From Bacteroidota bacterium (GTDB lineage Bacteria > Bacteroidota > Bacteroidia > B-17B0 > Aurantibacillaceae), in NCBI GenBank assembly GCA_013816895.1, contig JACDDR010000002.1:1-56979 (forward strand): a stretch of DNA of 56,979 nt. The letters run 5' to 3'. The notes under the pieces were generated by a model. It worked only from the letters and a program-made list of their open reading frames with translations, was not told where the DNA came from and searched no databases. Position 1 is the first letter of the stretch. Each line of letters opens with the position of its first letter. Positions 35,632-44,070 of this stretch are shown piece by piece. The position numbers and the translations under genes were made by a program.

Positions 35632-37442
35632 TGAGTTACAAAAGTCTCCAGGAGTGCATACTTGACCTTGAAAAACACGGGCACCTTATTCGTATTAAGG
35701 AGGAAGTAGATCCTGATCTTGAAATGGCTACCATCCATTTAAAAATGTTTGAAAAAGGTGGCCCCGCCATTTTGTTCGAGAAAGTTAAAGGCAGCAAATA
35801 CCAGGCCGTTAGTAATTTATTTGGCACGCTCGAACGTAGCAAATTTATATTCAGAGATCGCCTTGAAAAAATGCAGCAGATGGTTCAGTTGCGTAACAAC
35901 CCATTTGCCGCATTAAAACAGCCTTTCAAATATGCCTCCACAGGCATGGCCGCTTTTAAAGCATTGCCAAAAAAAGGTTCGTTTTCTTCTGCCGGTTTCA
36001 ATGAAATAAAAATCAGCGATCTTCCTTTGATCAAACACTGGCCCATGGATGGCGGTGCATTTGTAACACTTTCGCAGGTGTATTCCGAAGATCTTGATAA
36101 GCCCGGGGTAATGGCTTCTAATCTTGGAATGTACAGAATCCAGCTTACAGGGAACGATTATGTTTTAAACAAAGAAATCGGATTGCATTATCAGCTTCAC
36201 CGCGGCATAGGGATTCATCAGTCTAAAACAAATAAAAAAGGAGTGCCTCTTAAGATCAGTATTTTTGTTGGTGGTCCGCCGAGTCACACGCTTGCAGCTG
36301 TTATGCCCTTACCGGAGGGAATAAGCGAACTTACTTTTGCGGGTGCTCTTGGTGGAAAAAGATTCAGATACGATTATGTAGATGGATTTTGTATTTCACT
36401 GGATGCGGATTTTGTGATCACCGGCGAAGTACATCCCAATGAAAATAAACCGGAAGGCCCTTTCGGAGATCACTTAGGGTATTATAGCCTCAAGCATGAC
36501 TTTCCTTTAATGAAAGTACACAAGGTTTACGCAAAACAAAATGCTATATGGCCATTCACCGTTGTTGGAAGACCGCCGCAGGAAGACACTGCTTTTGGCG
36601 CGCTCATTCACGAAATTAGCGGCACAGCAATTCCACATGAAATTCCAGGTGTGAAAGAAGTTCATGCGGTAGATGCGGCAGGAGTTCATCCGCTTTTATT
36701 AGCAGTAGGGAGCGAGCGATATACGCCTTATATAAAAACAAAACGTCCTGCTGAACTGTTAACGCAGGCCAATCGCATTTTAGGAACAGGACAGTTAAGT
36801 CTTGCAAAATATTTATTTATAAGTGGTGATGAGCAGGAAATTAATTGTCATGATGTGCGAGGTTTTTTTAAGCACGTTTTTGAAAGGATTGATTTAAGCC
36901 GCGATCTTCATTTTTATACTAAAACAACTATTGACACCCTTGACTACAGCGGGAACTCCATTAACGAAGGAAGCAAACTTGTTGCGGCAGCCTATGGCGA
37001 TAAATTACGTGAACTAAGCATGACACTTCCGGAATGTTTAAAGAATTCCTTTGCTTCAAGGCCGGTAATGCTGATGGAAGGAGTCCTCGCACTGGAACTA
37101 AATATTTTCACGGATTATAACAGTGCGCGTTCTGAAATAAAAAAATTAAGTGACTTTGTTATTTTGAACGCGGCAGAGTTTACAGGAATAGTGCAAATTG
37201 TAATTTACAACGACTTTACATTTATACCAGACAATAAGAATCTCAACGATTATCTCTGGGTTACTTATACACGAAGCAATCCCAGTCATGATATTTATGG
37301 CGTGAACGAATTTATTGAAAACAAGCACTGGGGCTGTAAAGGGCCAATGATCATTGATGCGCGCAAAAAACCGCATCACGCGCCGGAATTAAAGTTGGAT
37401 AAAGAAGTTGAGAAAAGGGTAGAAAAGTTTATTAAAATCTGA
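35631..37442 (+). CDS. UbiD-family decarboxylase (menaquinone-type)
   Basis: The 603-residue cytosolic protein belongs to the prenylated-FMN-dependent UbiD family. Signatures are GMYRIQL, HYQLHRGIGIHQ, SIFVGGPPSHTLAAVMPLPEG and the conserved EVHPNENKPEGPFGDHLGYYS (the E-R-E catalytic network region). Bacteroidota members of this length are usually annotated as menaquinone biosynthesis decarboxylases; that pathway assignment is by family memory. A UbiX flavin prenyltransferase is needed but not in the window. Its ATG overlaps the amidohydrolase stop. The stop lies 4 nt from that of the convergent ABC-F gene. Confidence 0.9.
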   Translation: MSYKSLQECILDLEKHGHLIRIKEEVDPDLEMATIHLKMFEKGGPAILFEKVKGSKYQAVSNLFGTLERSKFIFRDRLEKMQQMVQLRNNPFAALKQPFKYASTGMAAFKALPKKGSFSSAGFNEIKISDLPLIKHWPMDGGAFVTLSQVYSEDLDKPGVMASNLGMYRIQLTGNDYVLNKEIGLHYQLHRGIGIHQSKTNKKGVPLKISIFVGGPPSHTLAAVMPLPEGISELTFAGALGGKRFRYDYVDGFCISLDADFVITGEVHPNENKPEGPFGDHLGYYSLKHDFPLMKVHKVYAKQNAIWPFTVVGRPPQEDTAFGALIHEISGTAIPHEIPGVKEVHAVDAAGVHPLLLAVGSERYTPYIKTKRPAELLTQANRILGTGQLSLAKYLFISGDEQEINCHDVRGFFKHVFERIDLSRDLHFYTKTTIDTLDYSGNSINEGSKLVAAAYGDKLRELSMTLPECLKNSFASRPVMLMEGVLALELNIFTDYNSARSEIKKLSDFVILNAAEFTGIVQIVIYNDFTFIPDNKNLNDYLWVTYTRSNPSHDIYGVNEFIENKHWGCKGPMIIDARKKPHHAPELKLDKEVEKRVEKFIKI

Positions 37443-37446
37443 GGAC

Positions 37447-39345
37447 CTAAAGTTCTTCCTGTATTTCGAGCCAGCGCGCCGACTTTTCTTCAAGAGTAGT
37501 AATTAATTTTTTCAAGTGGGCTGTTATTTCCTGAACTTTACTGAAGTCTGAAACAGAAACGCTCAGTTCCTGCTCAAGACTCTTCTTCTTTTCTTCAAGA
37601 TGCGGAATCTCAAGTTCAAGTTGTTCAAGCTCGCGCTGAACTTTGTAAGAAAGCTTCTTTGCAGGCACTTCGGTTACCACAGCTTTCGTTATCTTTTCAA
37701 TAAACGCAGGCTCAATTTCCAGTTTCGGGATTTCCTCATCCTTGTGTGTACTCTTCCAGTTCCTGTATTCGGTATAGTTGCCTGGATAATCTTTAATGGT
37801 ACCGGTACCTTCAAGCACAAAAGTATGATCCACTAAACGGTCAATAAAATAACGGTCGTGGGATACAATTAAAACACAGCCTTTGAACTCTTCCAGGAAA
37901 TCTTCGAGGGTTTGCAATGTTACAATGTCCAGATCATTGGTTGGCTCATCAAGAATCAAAAAATTAGGATTCTTCATGAGTATCGTTAACAAGTATAAAC
38001 GCCTCTTCTCGCCCCCACTTAATGTGTGAGCGTAACTGAACTGAACGTTAGGAGGAAAATTAAAACGCGTAAGTAAACTTGAAGCGGATAAACTGGTTCC
38101 GTTAGCGAGTGGAATATGGTCTGCAATATCACGCACGATTTCAATGATGCGTTTGTCATTGTTAATAATGAGTCCGCCCTGCGAGTAATAACCAAAAACA
38201 ATTGTATCACCCAATTGAACTTTCCCGCCATCTACTTGTTCTTTACCTTGTATGATATTTAAGAGAGTTGTTTTACCAACACCGTTCTTTCCGACTACAC
38301 CAATTTTTTCACCGGGAATAAAAGTATAGGTAAAGGGTTCGCTTAAAATTGTTTTGTTAGGATAGTTCTTGGTGATCTTATGAAGCTCGACTATCTTAGA
38401 ACCCATTCGTTCCATTTTTACAGTAAGTTCAACTTTCTTCTCAATGCGTTTTTGCTTGGCTTTTTGTTCTATTTCGTAAAAAGCATCAACACGCGATTTT
38501 GATTTAACCGTGCGGGCTTTTGGCATTTTGCGCACCCACACTACTTCGCGGCGGTATAAGTTTCTTGCCTTGTCTACTTCCGCGTTGCGTATTTGTTCGC
38601 GCTCGGCCTTTTTTTCAATATAGTAATCAAAGTTTCCTTTGTATTCAAAAAGCTCAGTGTCATCAATTTCAATAATTCTGTCACACACTTCATCCAGGAA
38701 ATATCTATCATGCGTAACAAGCAAAATACTAAGAGAGCCGTCCTGCAAATAATTTTCAAGCCACTCTATCATGTCAATATCAAGATGATTGGTTGGCTCA
38801 TCCATGATAATCAGCGTAGGCTTATTGATAAGCGTGAGCGCAAGAGCCACACGTTTTTTTTGCCCGCCCGACAACGTTTTTACAACCTGGGTAGCATCTG
38901 AAATTTCCAACCGGGTTAAAATTTCGGCAATATTTTTTTCGTAATCCCAGGCATCTGAAAGATTCATTTGGTTCAGTGCTTCCTCCAGCCTATTCGCTGT
39001 GGCATCATCCATCGACGTTTCGCTTTGCTTGATGGCGGCATCATATTCCCTTATAGCCTTAACAAATTTATTGTCGGCTGTATCAATTAACTGTTGAATG
39101 GTTAAAGTTTCATCAAATGAAAAATTTTGGTCAAGAAAGCCTATCGTAGTGTCTCTTCTGAAAACCACATCGCCCTCATCGGCAATTTCAATTCCCTTTA
39201 ATATTTTAAAAAGAGTAGATTTTCCTGAACCGTTTTTGGCTACAAGGGCAACCTTATCACCGTAATTAATGCCGAAACTTATTTTTTTAAAAAGAACTTT
39301 GGCGCCGTATGCCTTTGAGAGATTATTGATTGAGAGCAGGTTCAT
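37447..39345 (-). CDS. ABC-F family ATPase (Uup/EttA-like)
   Basis: The 632-residue cytosolic protein has two ATP-binding domains in tandem and no membrane helix. Domain 1 has Walker A AKNGSGKST (first Gly replaced by Ala), signature LSGGQKKRVALA and Walker B IIMDEPTNHLD. Domain 2 has GKNGVGKTT, LSGGEKRRLYLL and LILDEPTNDLD. Between them lies the charged linker (KMPKARTVKSKSRVDAFYEIE), and the last ~80 residues form a Uup-type coiled coil. ABC-F proteins act on the ribosome to relieve stalls or give antibiotic protection. It follows the Cys-protein gene by 3 nt, so it is the last gene of a minus-strand cluster. Confidence 0.95.
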   Translation of the reverse strand: MNLLSINNLSKAYGAKVLFKKISFGINYGDKVALVAKNGSGKSTLFKILKGIEIADEGDVVFRRDTTIGFLDQNFSFDETLTIQQLIDTADNKFVKAIREYDAAIKQSETSMDDATANRLEEALNQMNLSDAWDYEKNIAEILTRLEISDATQVVKTLSGGQKKRVALALTLINKPTLIIMDEPTNHLDIDMIEWLENYLQDGSLSILLVTHDRYFLDEVCDRIIEIDDTELFEYKGNFDYYIEKKAEREQIRNAEVDKARNLYRREVVWVRKMPKARTVKSKSRVDAFYEIEQKAKQKRIEKKVELTVKMERMGSKIVELHKITKNYPNKTILSEPFTYTFIPGEKIGVVGKNGVGKTTLLNIIQGKEQVDGGKVQLGDTIVFGYYSQGGLIINNDKRIIEIVRDIADHIPLANGTSLSASSLLTRFNFPPNVQFSYAHTLSGGEKRRLYLLTILMKNPNFLILDEPTNDLDIVTLQTLEDFLEEFKGCVLIVSHDRYFIDRLVDHTFVLEGTGTIKDYPGNYTEYRNWKSTHKDEEIPKLEIEPAFIEKITKAVVTEVPAKKLSYKVQRELEQLELEIPHLEEKKKSLEQELSVSVSDFSKVQEITAHLKKLITTLEEKSARWLEIQEEL

Positions 39346-39348
39346 GAT

Positions 39349-39840
39349 TTATTCAGGTCTTCTTTGTACTTTAATTGATTCAAGAAGGCAGGGCGCATCC
39401 CATGAACAATTTAAAATGATCGGACTGTCCGATTTTTGGGTTAATGTAGATTTAGTAATTGTTACTTCCATGAAATGTTTTTTCCATTCGGTTTTTAAAC
39501 ACTCCTTATCAAAGTCCTTTATCGCGTCGCCACTTTGTGTTTTTTTATAATACCGCCATGGTTCAAATAATTTATAAGTGCCAATAGCCAGTTTTTTATT
39601 AATATTTCCGTCTTTATCTGTTTTAGCAGAATCTACTTTGCCTTTTTCGGAAACCAGGATAACGGTTTTTTCAACATAAGCACGGATCTTTTCCCCATCT
39701 GCCACCATTTCCGGTGAGGGACGGGCTCCGCCGCAATAAGGCTGAATGCAGCTTACTTTAATTTTGTGCATTTTTTTCTGACTACAGGCCGGGCCTGCTA
39801 CCAGTAAAAAAAACGCGAGCAATTGAAATGTTATTTTCAT
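39349..39840 (-). CDS. Secreted cysteine-containing protein B (paralogue of 42265-42741)
   Basis: The 163-residue protein has a signal peptide or lipobox-like start (MKITFQLLAFFLLVAGPACSQ). It is clearly a paralogue of the protein encoded at 42265-42741. Shared features in order are a Cys in QPYCGGA / KPNCNGA, a DxDGN-type turn, GTYKLFEPWRYYKKT / GTYFLFEPWKHFKKT, DKECLKTEWKK / KDCLVKEWAK and a C-terminal Cys near PCLL / ACLK. The G-T-Y-x-L-F-E-P-W core suggests a small prealbumin-like beta sandwich. I chose ATG at 39840 over 39933 because of the signal peptide. It lies 61 nt after the TonB receptor. Confidence 0.8.
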   Translation of the reverse strand: MKITFQLLAFFLLVAGPACSQKKMHKIKVSCIQPYCGGARPSPEMVADGEKIRAYVEKTVILVSEKGKVDSAKTDKDGNINKKLAIGTYKLFEPWRYYKKTQSGDAIKDFDKECLKTEWKKHFMEVTITKSTLTQKSDSPIILNCSWDAPCLLESIKVQRRPE

Positions 39841-39901
39841 GCGGCAAAGGTAGTGTTTGTTAAAGAAATAACCTTGATTTTGGGTAAAATTAGGAAGAGG
39901 C

Positions 39902-42268
39902 TCAGAAAAGAAGCCTGTACTGCGGGATGACAAAAAATTTGAGCTGATAATCCGTTTTAATAGTTTCGTTTTTTATATCATAGGCCTGTTGAAAAACGTT
40001 TAAGTGCTTTGTTACATTCTGGATATCCACGCTGAATTCATGCGTCAGTTTCCTCGTATTAAAGCGGTATCCGGGCTTAACGTCGATACGGAAGTAATCA
40101 GGGTATTGAAGCGAATAGGCTTTTGTTCCGTCCGCTATTTCATTCTTTGCGAGAATACTCGCCTGCACATCAATGGGTGTGTATCGTTTACCGCCGGCGT
40201 ATGTTCCTCGCACATCAAGACTAATCGTGTGCTTCTGATTTATTCTGAATTCCTTTCCGCCTAACAGGTTAGTTACATAGTTCCCGTTAAACGCTGTGTT
40301 TCGTTCAACCTTATCACTCCCGGCATATTTGCTCTCAAACAAACTGCCTGTAAATAAAAAATAGTAACCGCGACTGTAAAATTTTTCCAGGGTAATTTCG
40401 AGTCCGTAATTCGTGCCGGTTCCCTTGCTTACGAGGTTGGTTACATTCGGGCTGTTAAAGTCGGCGCCAAGATTAAGCGCGGAAAAATAATCTGGATAAT
40501 TTTTTACAGGTGCATTATAAATGTACTGGTAATATATTTCTGTTTTAAGGCGGAAATTTTGCGCGAAACTATTATCGTAAGCCAGCACCGCATGCGCAGC
40601 GCGGGTAAAATCAAGATTACGGTTTGTTTCGGTTCTCACGCCATTTACATTTTCGCTTGCAAAATAAATGTATACAGGCTGAAGCTGGCTGTGCAGGCCT
40701 CCGCCCAGACTAAGACTTTGTTTACTGTTAAGAGAGTACTTAAGGCCAACGCGTGGTTCTACAGCGTTGGAGTTGTTAAGCAGAAAATATTGATTGCTAA
40801 CGCCAAGATTAACTAAAAAATTATCGGTGAATTTATGCTGCCACTGAACAAAGCCCCGGAGTAAAGCGCTGCTACCTTTGTAATTCCTAAGGGTTACAAA
40901 GGTGTTATAACCGAACTGATCATCTGTACTGTCTACGAACAGGGTGTTAAAGAAATCAGCATATATGCCAAAATTTATGAAGTCCTTGGAATTAAATTTT
41001 TTATTGTAGGTGCTGTTCAGCGTATAATGTACTGTTTTTGTTTCCTGGCGATATTCGGGCTTAAGATTTTTTGGAGTTTTAAATGATGTATCAATTCTGT
41101 CAGCAGAAATATAATTGTATGACCCGCTTATTCCGGCGTTAGTTTTAATGTAAGCGTTGTTTTTAAACAGATACGTATGTGAAACTCCGCTTGCACCAAC
41201 GTTGGAACGGAAGTACGTATCCCTGGAACTATAGCCGTAAAGATCCTGTCCCTGCTTTTTATCGCTTTCTAAAAGTGCTATGTAACTTAAGCCACCGATG
41301 CCCCAGAACGAAAACTTTCCGAACTTGCTGGTACTAAAATCGGTTTTAAATGTAAGGTCCTGGTACTGCGGCACCGCTGAACCTGTTCCGAAATCTATAT
41401 TTAATGCTTTGAAAACTGACAGAGTGGAATATCTGTAATCAACTAAAAAAGACGCGTTCTTTTTTTTACTTAACGGCCCTTCGGCAGCAAGCTCAAACCC
41501 GTTAAAGCCAACCTGGGTAAGGAACTCGAATTTTTCGTTATTTCCTTTTCGCATGCGGAGGTCGAAAACGCCGGCCGTTGCATTGCCATAATCGGCGGCA
41601 AACGCACCCGTCATAAAATCAGAATTGTCCAGCGTGTTGTTGTTTAAAATACTTACCGGTCCGCCAGTAGAACCTGCATTTCCAAAATGATTGGGATTTG
41701 GAATATCAAGCCCGTTCAGTCGCCATAATACGCCCATCGGGGAGTTTCCGCGAATGATGATGTCATTACGCGAATCGTTAGCTCCGCTTACCCCGGCAAA
41801 ATTAGCGGCCATACGGGCAGGATCGTTGCGGCTCCCCGCGTAGCGTGCGGCTTCCTCAGCGCTGAATACCCGGGAACTCACCGTGCTCATCTTGTTATTA
41901 TTTTTTGTTTTGTCCTGCTCAGCAACCACTACCACTTCTTCTCCCTGCACCACGTTCTCTTCCAGTTCAATGGTTTGAACAGATTCTTTGCCTGCATTTA
42001 AAATGATCGTAATGTATTTTTCCTTGTAACTGATGGCCTTGACTTTCAGTTGCCAACGACCAATTGGCACGTTGGTAATCTTAAATTCACCGTTTTCATC
42101 CGTTGCAGCGCCAAGTAAGGGATCTGAATTCATTACCTGAATGATAACCCCAGGCAAAGGAACCTGGCTTTGTTTATCCACAACCACTCCTTTAATGGTT
42201 TGTGTAATGGTTTGAGAATAAATTTTAGAAAAAAGAAATAAAAAAATTATAGCGCACCCTTTTCTCAT
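39902..42268 (-). CDS. TonB-dependent receptor with carboxypeptidase-like N-domain
   Basis: The 788-residue outer-membrane receptor has a signal peptide (~1-18, SKIYSQ), a carboxypeptidase-regulatory-like domain (~22-108: IKGVVVDKQSQVPLPGVII, ATDENGEFKITNVPIG), a plug (~125-235: NDIIIRGNSPMGVLWRLNGLDIP, FAADYGNATAGVFDLRMRKGN) and a barrel ending PQYRLLF. The plug type, with PSPMGVLW-like loops, is the non-SusC kind. Its ATG overlaps the stop of the upstream Cys-protein gene (ATGA), and a second paralogous Cys protein follows. The three probably act together on one substrate that is unknown. Confidence 0.9.
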   Translation of the reverse strand: MRKGCAIIFLFLFSKIYSQTITQTIKGVVVDKQSQVPLPGVIIQVMNSDPLLGAATDENGEFKITNVPIGRWQLKVKAISYKEKYITIILNAGKESVQTIELEENVVQGEEVVVVAEQDKTKNNNKMSTVSSRVFSAEEAARYAGSRNDPARMAANFAGVSGANDSRNDIIIRGNSPMGVLWRLNGLDIPNPNHFGNAGSTGGPVSILNNNTLDNSDFMTGAFAADYGNATAGVFDLRMRKGNNEKFEFLTQVGFNGFELAAEGPLSKKKNASFLVDYRYSTLSVFKALNIDFGTGSAVPQYQDLTFKTDFSTSKFGKFSFWGIGGLSYIALLESDKKQGQDLYGYSSRDTYFRSNVGASGVSHTYLFKNNAYIKTNAGISGSYNYISADRIDTSFKTPKNLKPEYRQETKTVHYTLNSTYNKKFNSKDFINFGIYADFFNTLFVDSTDDQFGYNTFVTLRNYKGSSALLRGFVQWQHKFTDNFLVNLGVSNQYFLLNNSNAVEPRVGLKYSLNSKQSLSLGGGLHSQLQPVYIYFASENVNGVRTETNRNLDFTRAAHAVLAYDNSFAQNFRLKTEIYYQYIYNAPVKNYPDYFSALNLGADFNSPNVTNLVSKGTGTNYGLEITLEKFYSRGYYFLFTGSLFESKYAGSDKVERNTAFNGNYVTNLLGGKEFRINQKHTISLDVRGTYAGGKRYTPIDVQASILAKNEIADGTKAYSLQYPDYFRIDVKPGYRFNTRKLTHEFSVDIQNVTKHLNVFQQAYDIKNETIKTDYQLKFFVIPQYRLLF

Positions 42269-42741
42269 TTTCGTTTTATTTGCGAAGGCAGATGCCGCAC
42301 TTTTAAGCAGGCCAGCTGGTTAGGACAACGGCTCAGTGAGATTTCATAATAGATCATCTGAAAATCTTCATCGCCAATGATGACTTTGTAATTTGGTTTA
42401 GCCCATTCTTTAACGAGGCAATCCTTAAAGAAGTCGCTAATCGGTGAATTATCGGGCGTTTTCTTAAAATGCTTCCAGGGTTCAAATAAAAAATAAGTTC
42501 CAGGGTAGTATTTAACGATCACGTTCCCGCTATCGTTGGTCATAAGGGAGTCAACGCATTTATTATCCTGATACACATACAAACGTTGTTTTGCCAGCAA
42601 CTTTTCTCCCATAGAAGTGGTAGTCTTGGCTCCGTTGCAATTAGGCTTAGAGTATTTAAAATTCAACTCCAGCTTCAATTTTTTTTGGGCATGAACAGAA
42701 AGAGTGAGGCATACACAGAGTAATAAAAATAATTTATTCAT
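42265..42741 (-). CDS. Secreted cysteine-containing protein A (paralogue of 39349-39840)
   Basis: The 158-residue protein has a signal peptide (~1-18, LSVHAQ) and a beta-rich body with four or five Cys: KPNCNGAKT, DNKCVDSLM, KDCLVKEW, SRCPNQLACLK. The fingerprint GTYFLFEPWKHFKKT is shared with protein B. The gene overlaps the TonB receptor start by 4 nt, so it is made with the receptor in near-equal amounts. A carrier or ligand-presenting role on the periplasmic or outer face is possible but unproven. The family was not recognised by name. Confidence 0.8.
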   Translation of the reverse strand: MNKLFLLLCVCLTLSVHAQKKLKLELNFKYSKPNCNGAKTTTSMGEKLLAKQRLYVYQDNKCVDSLMTNDSGNVIVKYYPGTYFLFEPWKHFKKTPDNSPISDFFKDCLVKEWAKPNYKVIIGDEDFQMIYYEISLSRCPNQLACLKVRHLPSQIKRK

Positions 42742-42750
42742 AATATTTTA

Positions 42751-43449
42751 TTAGGGGGTTGTTGATGATACCGGGATGATTTTTCCATTAAAATAATTGT
42801 GAGCAGTGAGCGCGAAATTACAAATATATTCTGCCATTTGATGTGGCTGGAGAGGAGCTTTGTAGCCGGGGAAAGCTTTGGTGAGCATTTCTGTTTGCAC
42901 TGCGCCGAGGGCAAGACAATTGACAGCGATGTTCTTGGTTTTAAACTCCTCTCCCAAACATTCCGACAAACCGCAAAGGGCAGCTTTACTGCTGCTGTAT
43001 GCGCTCAGTCCGGGAAATTTGGAGCTTCCCTGTATGCCGCCAATACTGCTGATGTTTACGATGTGAGATCGCGTTTTGGTATTAAACAAAGGTAAAAGCG
43101 TTTGAATCAAAAAAAAGGGGGCAAAAACATTTGCTGAATAAACAGCGGTGAGCTCTTCGCGCGTAATTTTATGAAAGGGTTTATTTACAATATGCCCGGC
43201 GTTGTTAATGAGTATATCGATCTTAAAATTAAGTTTTTTTATGATAGCTGCCACGTGCTTAAGATCCGCAGCTTTATTAATATCCGCTTTAATCGTGAGG
43301 ACATTGTCGGTGTTGGCTTCCTTTACCAGTGCTGCGAGAGGCCTTATATTGCGCGAAACAGCGATCACAAAAAGACCGGGGTTATTGGCCAGTTGTTTAA
43401 CCATTTCAAAGCCTATCCCTCTTGACGCGCCAGTTACTAATACCAACAT
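42751..43449 (-). CDS. Short-chain dehydrogenase/reductase
   Basis: The 232-residue protein is a classical SDR: TGASRGIGFE (NAD(P) loop), the NNAGH motif, the catalytic Ser in NISSIGG and Y-x3-K in YSSSKAAL. I chose ATG at 43449 because MLVLVTGASRG puts the first beta strand at the N terminus; the longer frame adds 14 unrelated residues. Substrate is unknown. It leads the minus-strand set of SDR, Cys protein A, TonB receptor and Cys protein B, with a 9-nt gap. It is divergent from the small outer-membrane protein. Confidence 0.92.
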   Translation of the reverse strand: MLVLVTGASRGIGFEMVKQLANNPGLFVIAVSRNIRPLAALVKEANTDNVLTIKADINKAADLKHVAAIIKKLNFKIDILINNAGHIVNKPFHKITREELTAVYSANVFAPFFLIQTLLPLFNTKTRSHIVNISSIGGIQGSSKFPGLSAYSSSKAALCGLSECLGEEFKTKNIAVNCLALGAVQTEMLTKAFPGYKAPLQPHQMAEYICNFALTAHNYFNGKIIPVSSTTP

Positions 43450-43482
43450 AAATTTGTAAATTTGTGTAACAAATATACTGAG

Positions 43483-44070
43483 ATGAAGCAATTAATTGGC
43501 ATATTAATTTTAATTTTTTCCTGCGCCGTTCCGCTTTCTTCTCAGACGGATAGTGTGTATACCGGCACTAAAACTCCCGACCTTAAAAAGAAGGACAAAT
43601 CTCACCCAGCCTGGGAAGACAGGATTACAGTGGGCGGAAATTTCCAGGCGCTTTTTGGAAACCCAACTTTTATATATGTGTCTCCTTCTATCGGATACAT
43701 GGTTCTTGATAATCTCAATATCGGAATAGGAATGATTTATAATTATACCCGCAGAGATTATGGCTCAGCCGGAAAATATTCTCAGTCTATTTACGGAGGG
43801 CATTCTTATGCAAGATATAACGTTACACCCAGTTTTTTTCTTCAGGGGCAATACGATAAACTGTTGCAGCCTGATTATTACAATTACAACAATCCCAGCG
43901 CGAAAATCTGGGTGGATTATGCAATGGCAGGAATTGGCTACAGTCAACCTGTTGGTGAACGCGTGGTGTTTAATACTTCGCTTATGTATAATTTTACATA
44001 CAGCCCCAGGTATTCAATATATCCAAGCCCGCTTGTTTTCCAGGTAGGTGTAGTGGGAAGAATACGCTAA
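43483..44070 (+). CDS. Small outer-membrane beta-barrel protein
   Basis: The 195-residue product starts with a signal peptide (MKQLIGILILIFSCAVPLSS). The body has the alternating aromatic pattern of a small barrel (RITVGGNFQALFGNPTFIYV, IGYMVLDNLNIGIGMIYNY, RYNVTPSFFLQGQYDKLL) and ends in a strand FQVGVVGRIR, typical of an outer-membrane insertion signal. ATG at 43483 fits the signal peptide, so the upstream start at 43462 was not used. Its stop abuts that of dsbD. Function is unknown. Confidence 0.75.
   Translation: MKQLIGILILIFSCAVPLSSQTDSVYTGTKTPDLKKKDKSHPAWEDRITVGGNFQALFGNPTFIYVSPSIGYMVLDNLNIGIGMIYNYTRRDYGSAGKYSQSIYGGHSYARYNVTPSFFLQGQYDKLLQPDYYNYNNPSAKIWVDYAMAGIGYSQPVGERVVFNTSLMYNFTYSPRYSIYPSPLVFQVGVVGRIR

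Noticed and set aside
43461..43473. 13-bp palindrome TTTGTGTAACAAA between the SDR and the outer-membrane protein
   Set aside because: It is AT-rich and overlaps the promoter zone of two divergent genes; with no known matching regulator and such length it may be chance.
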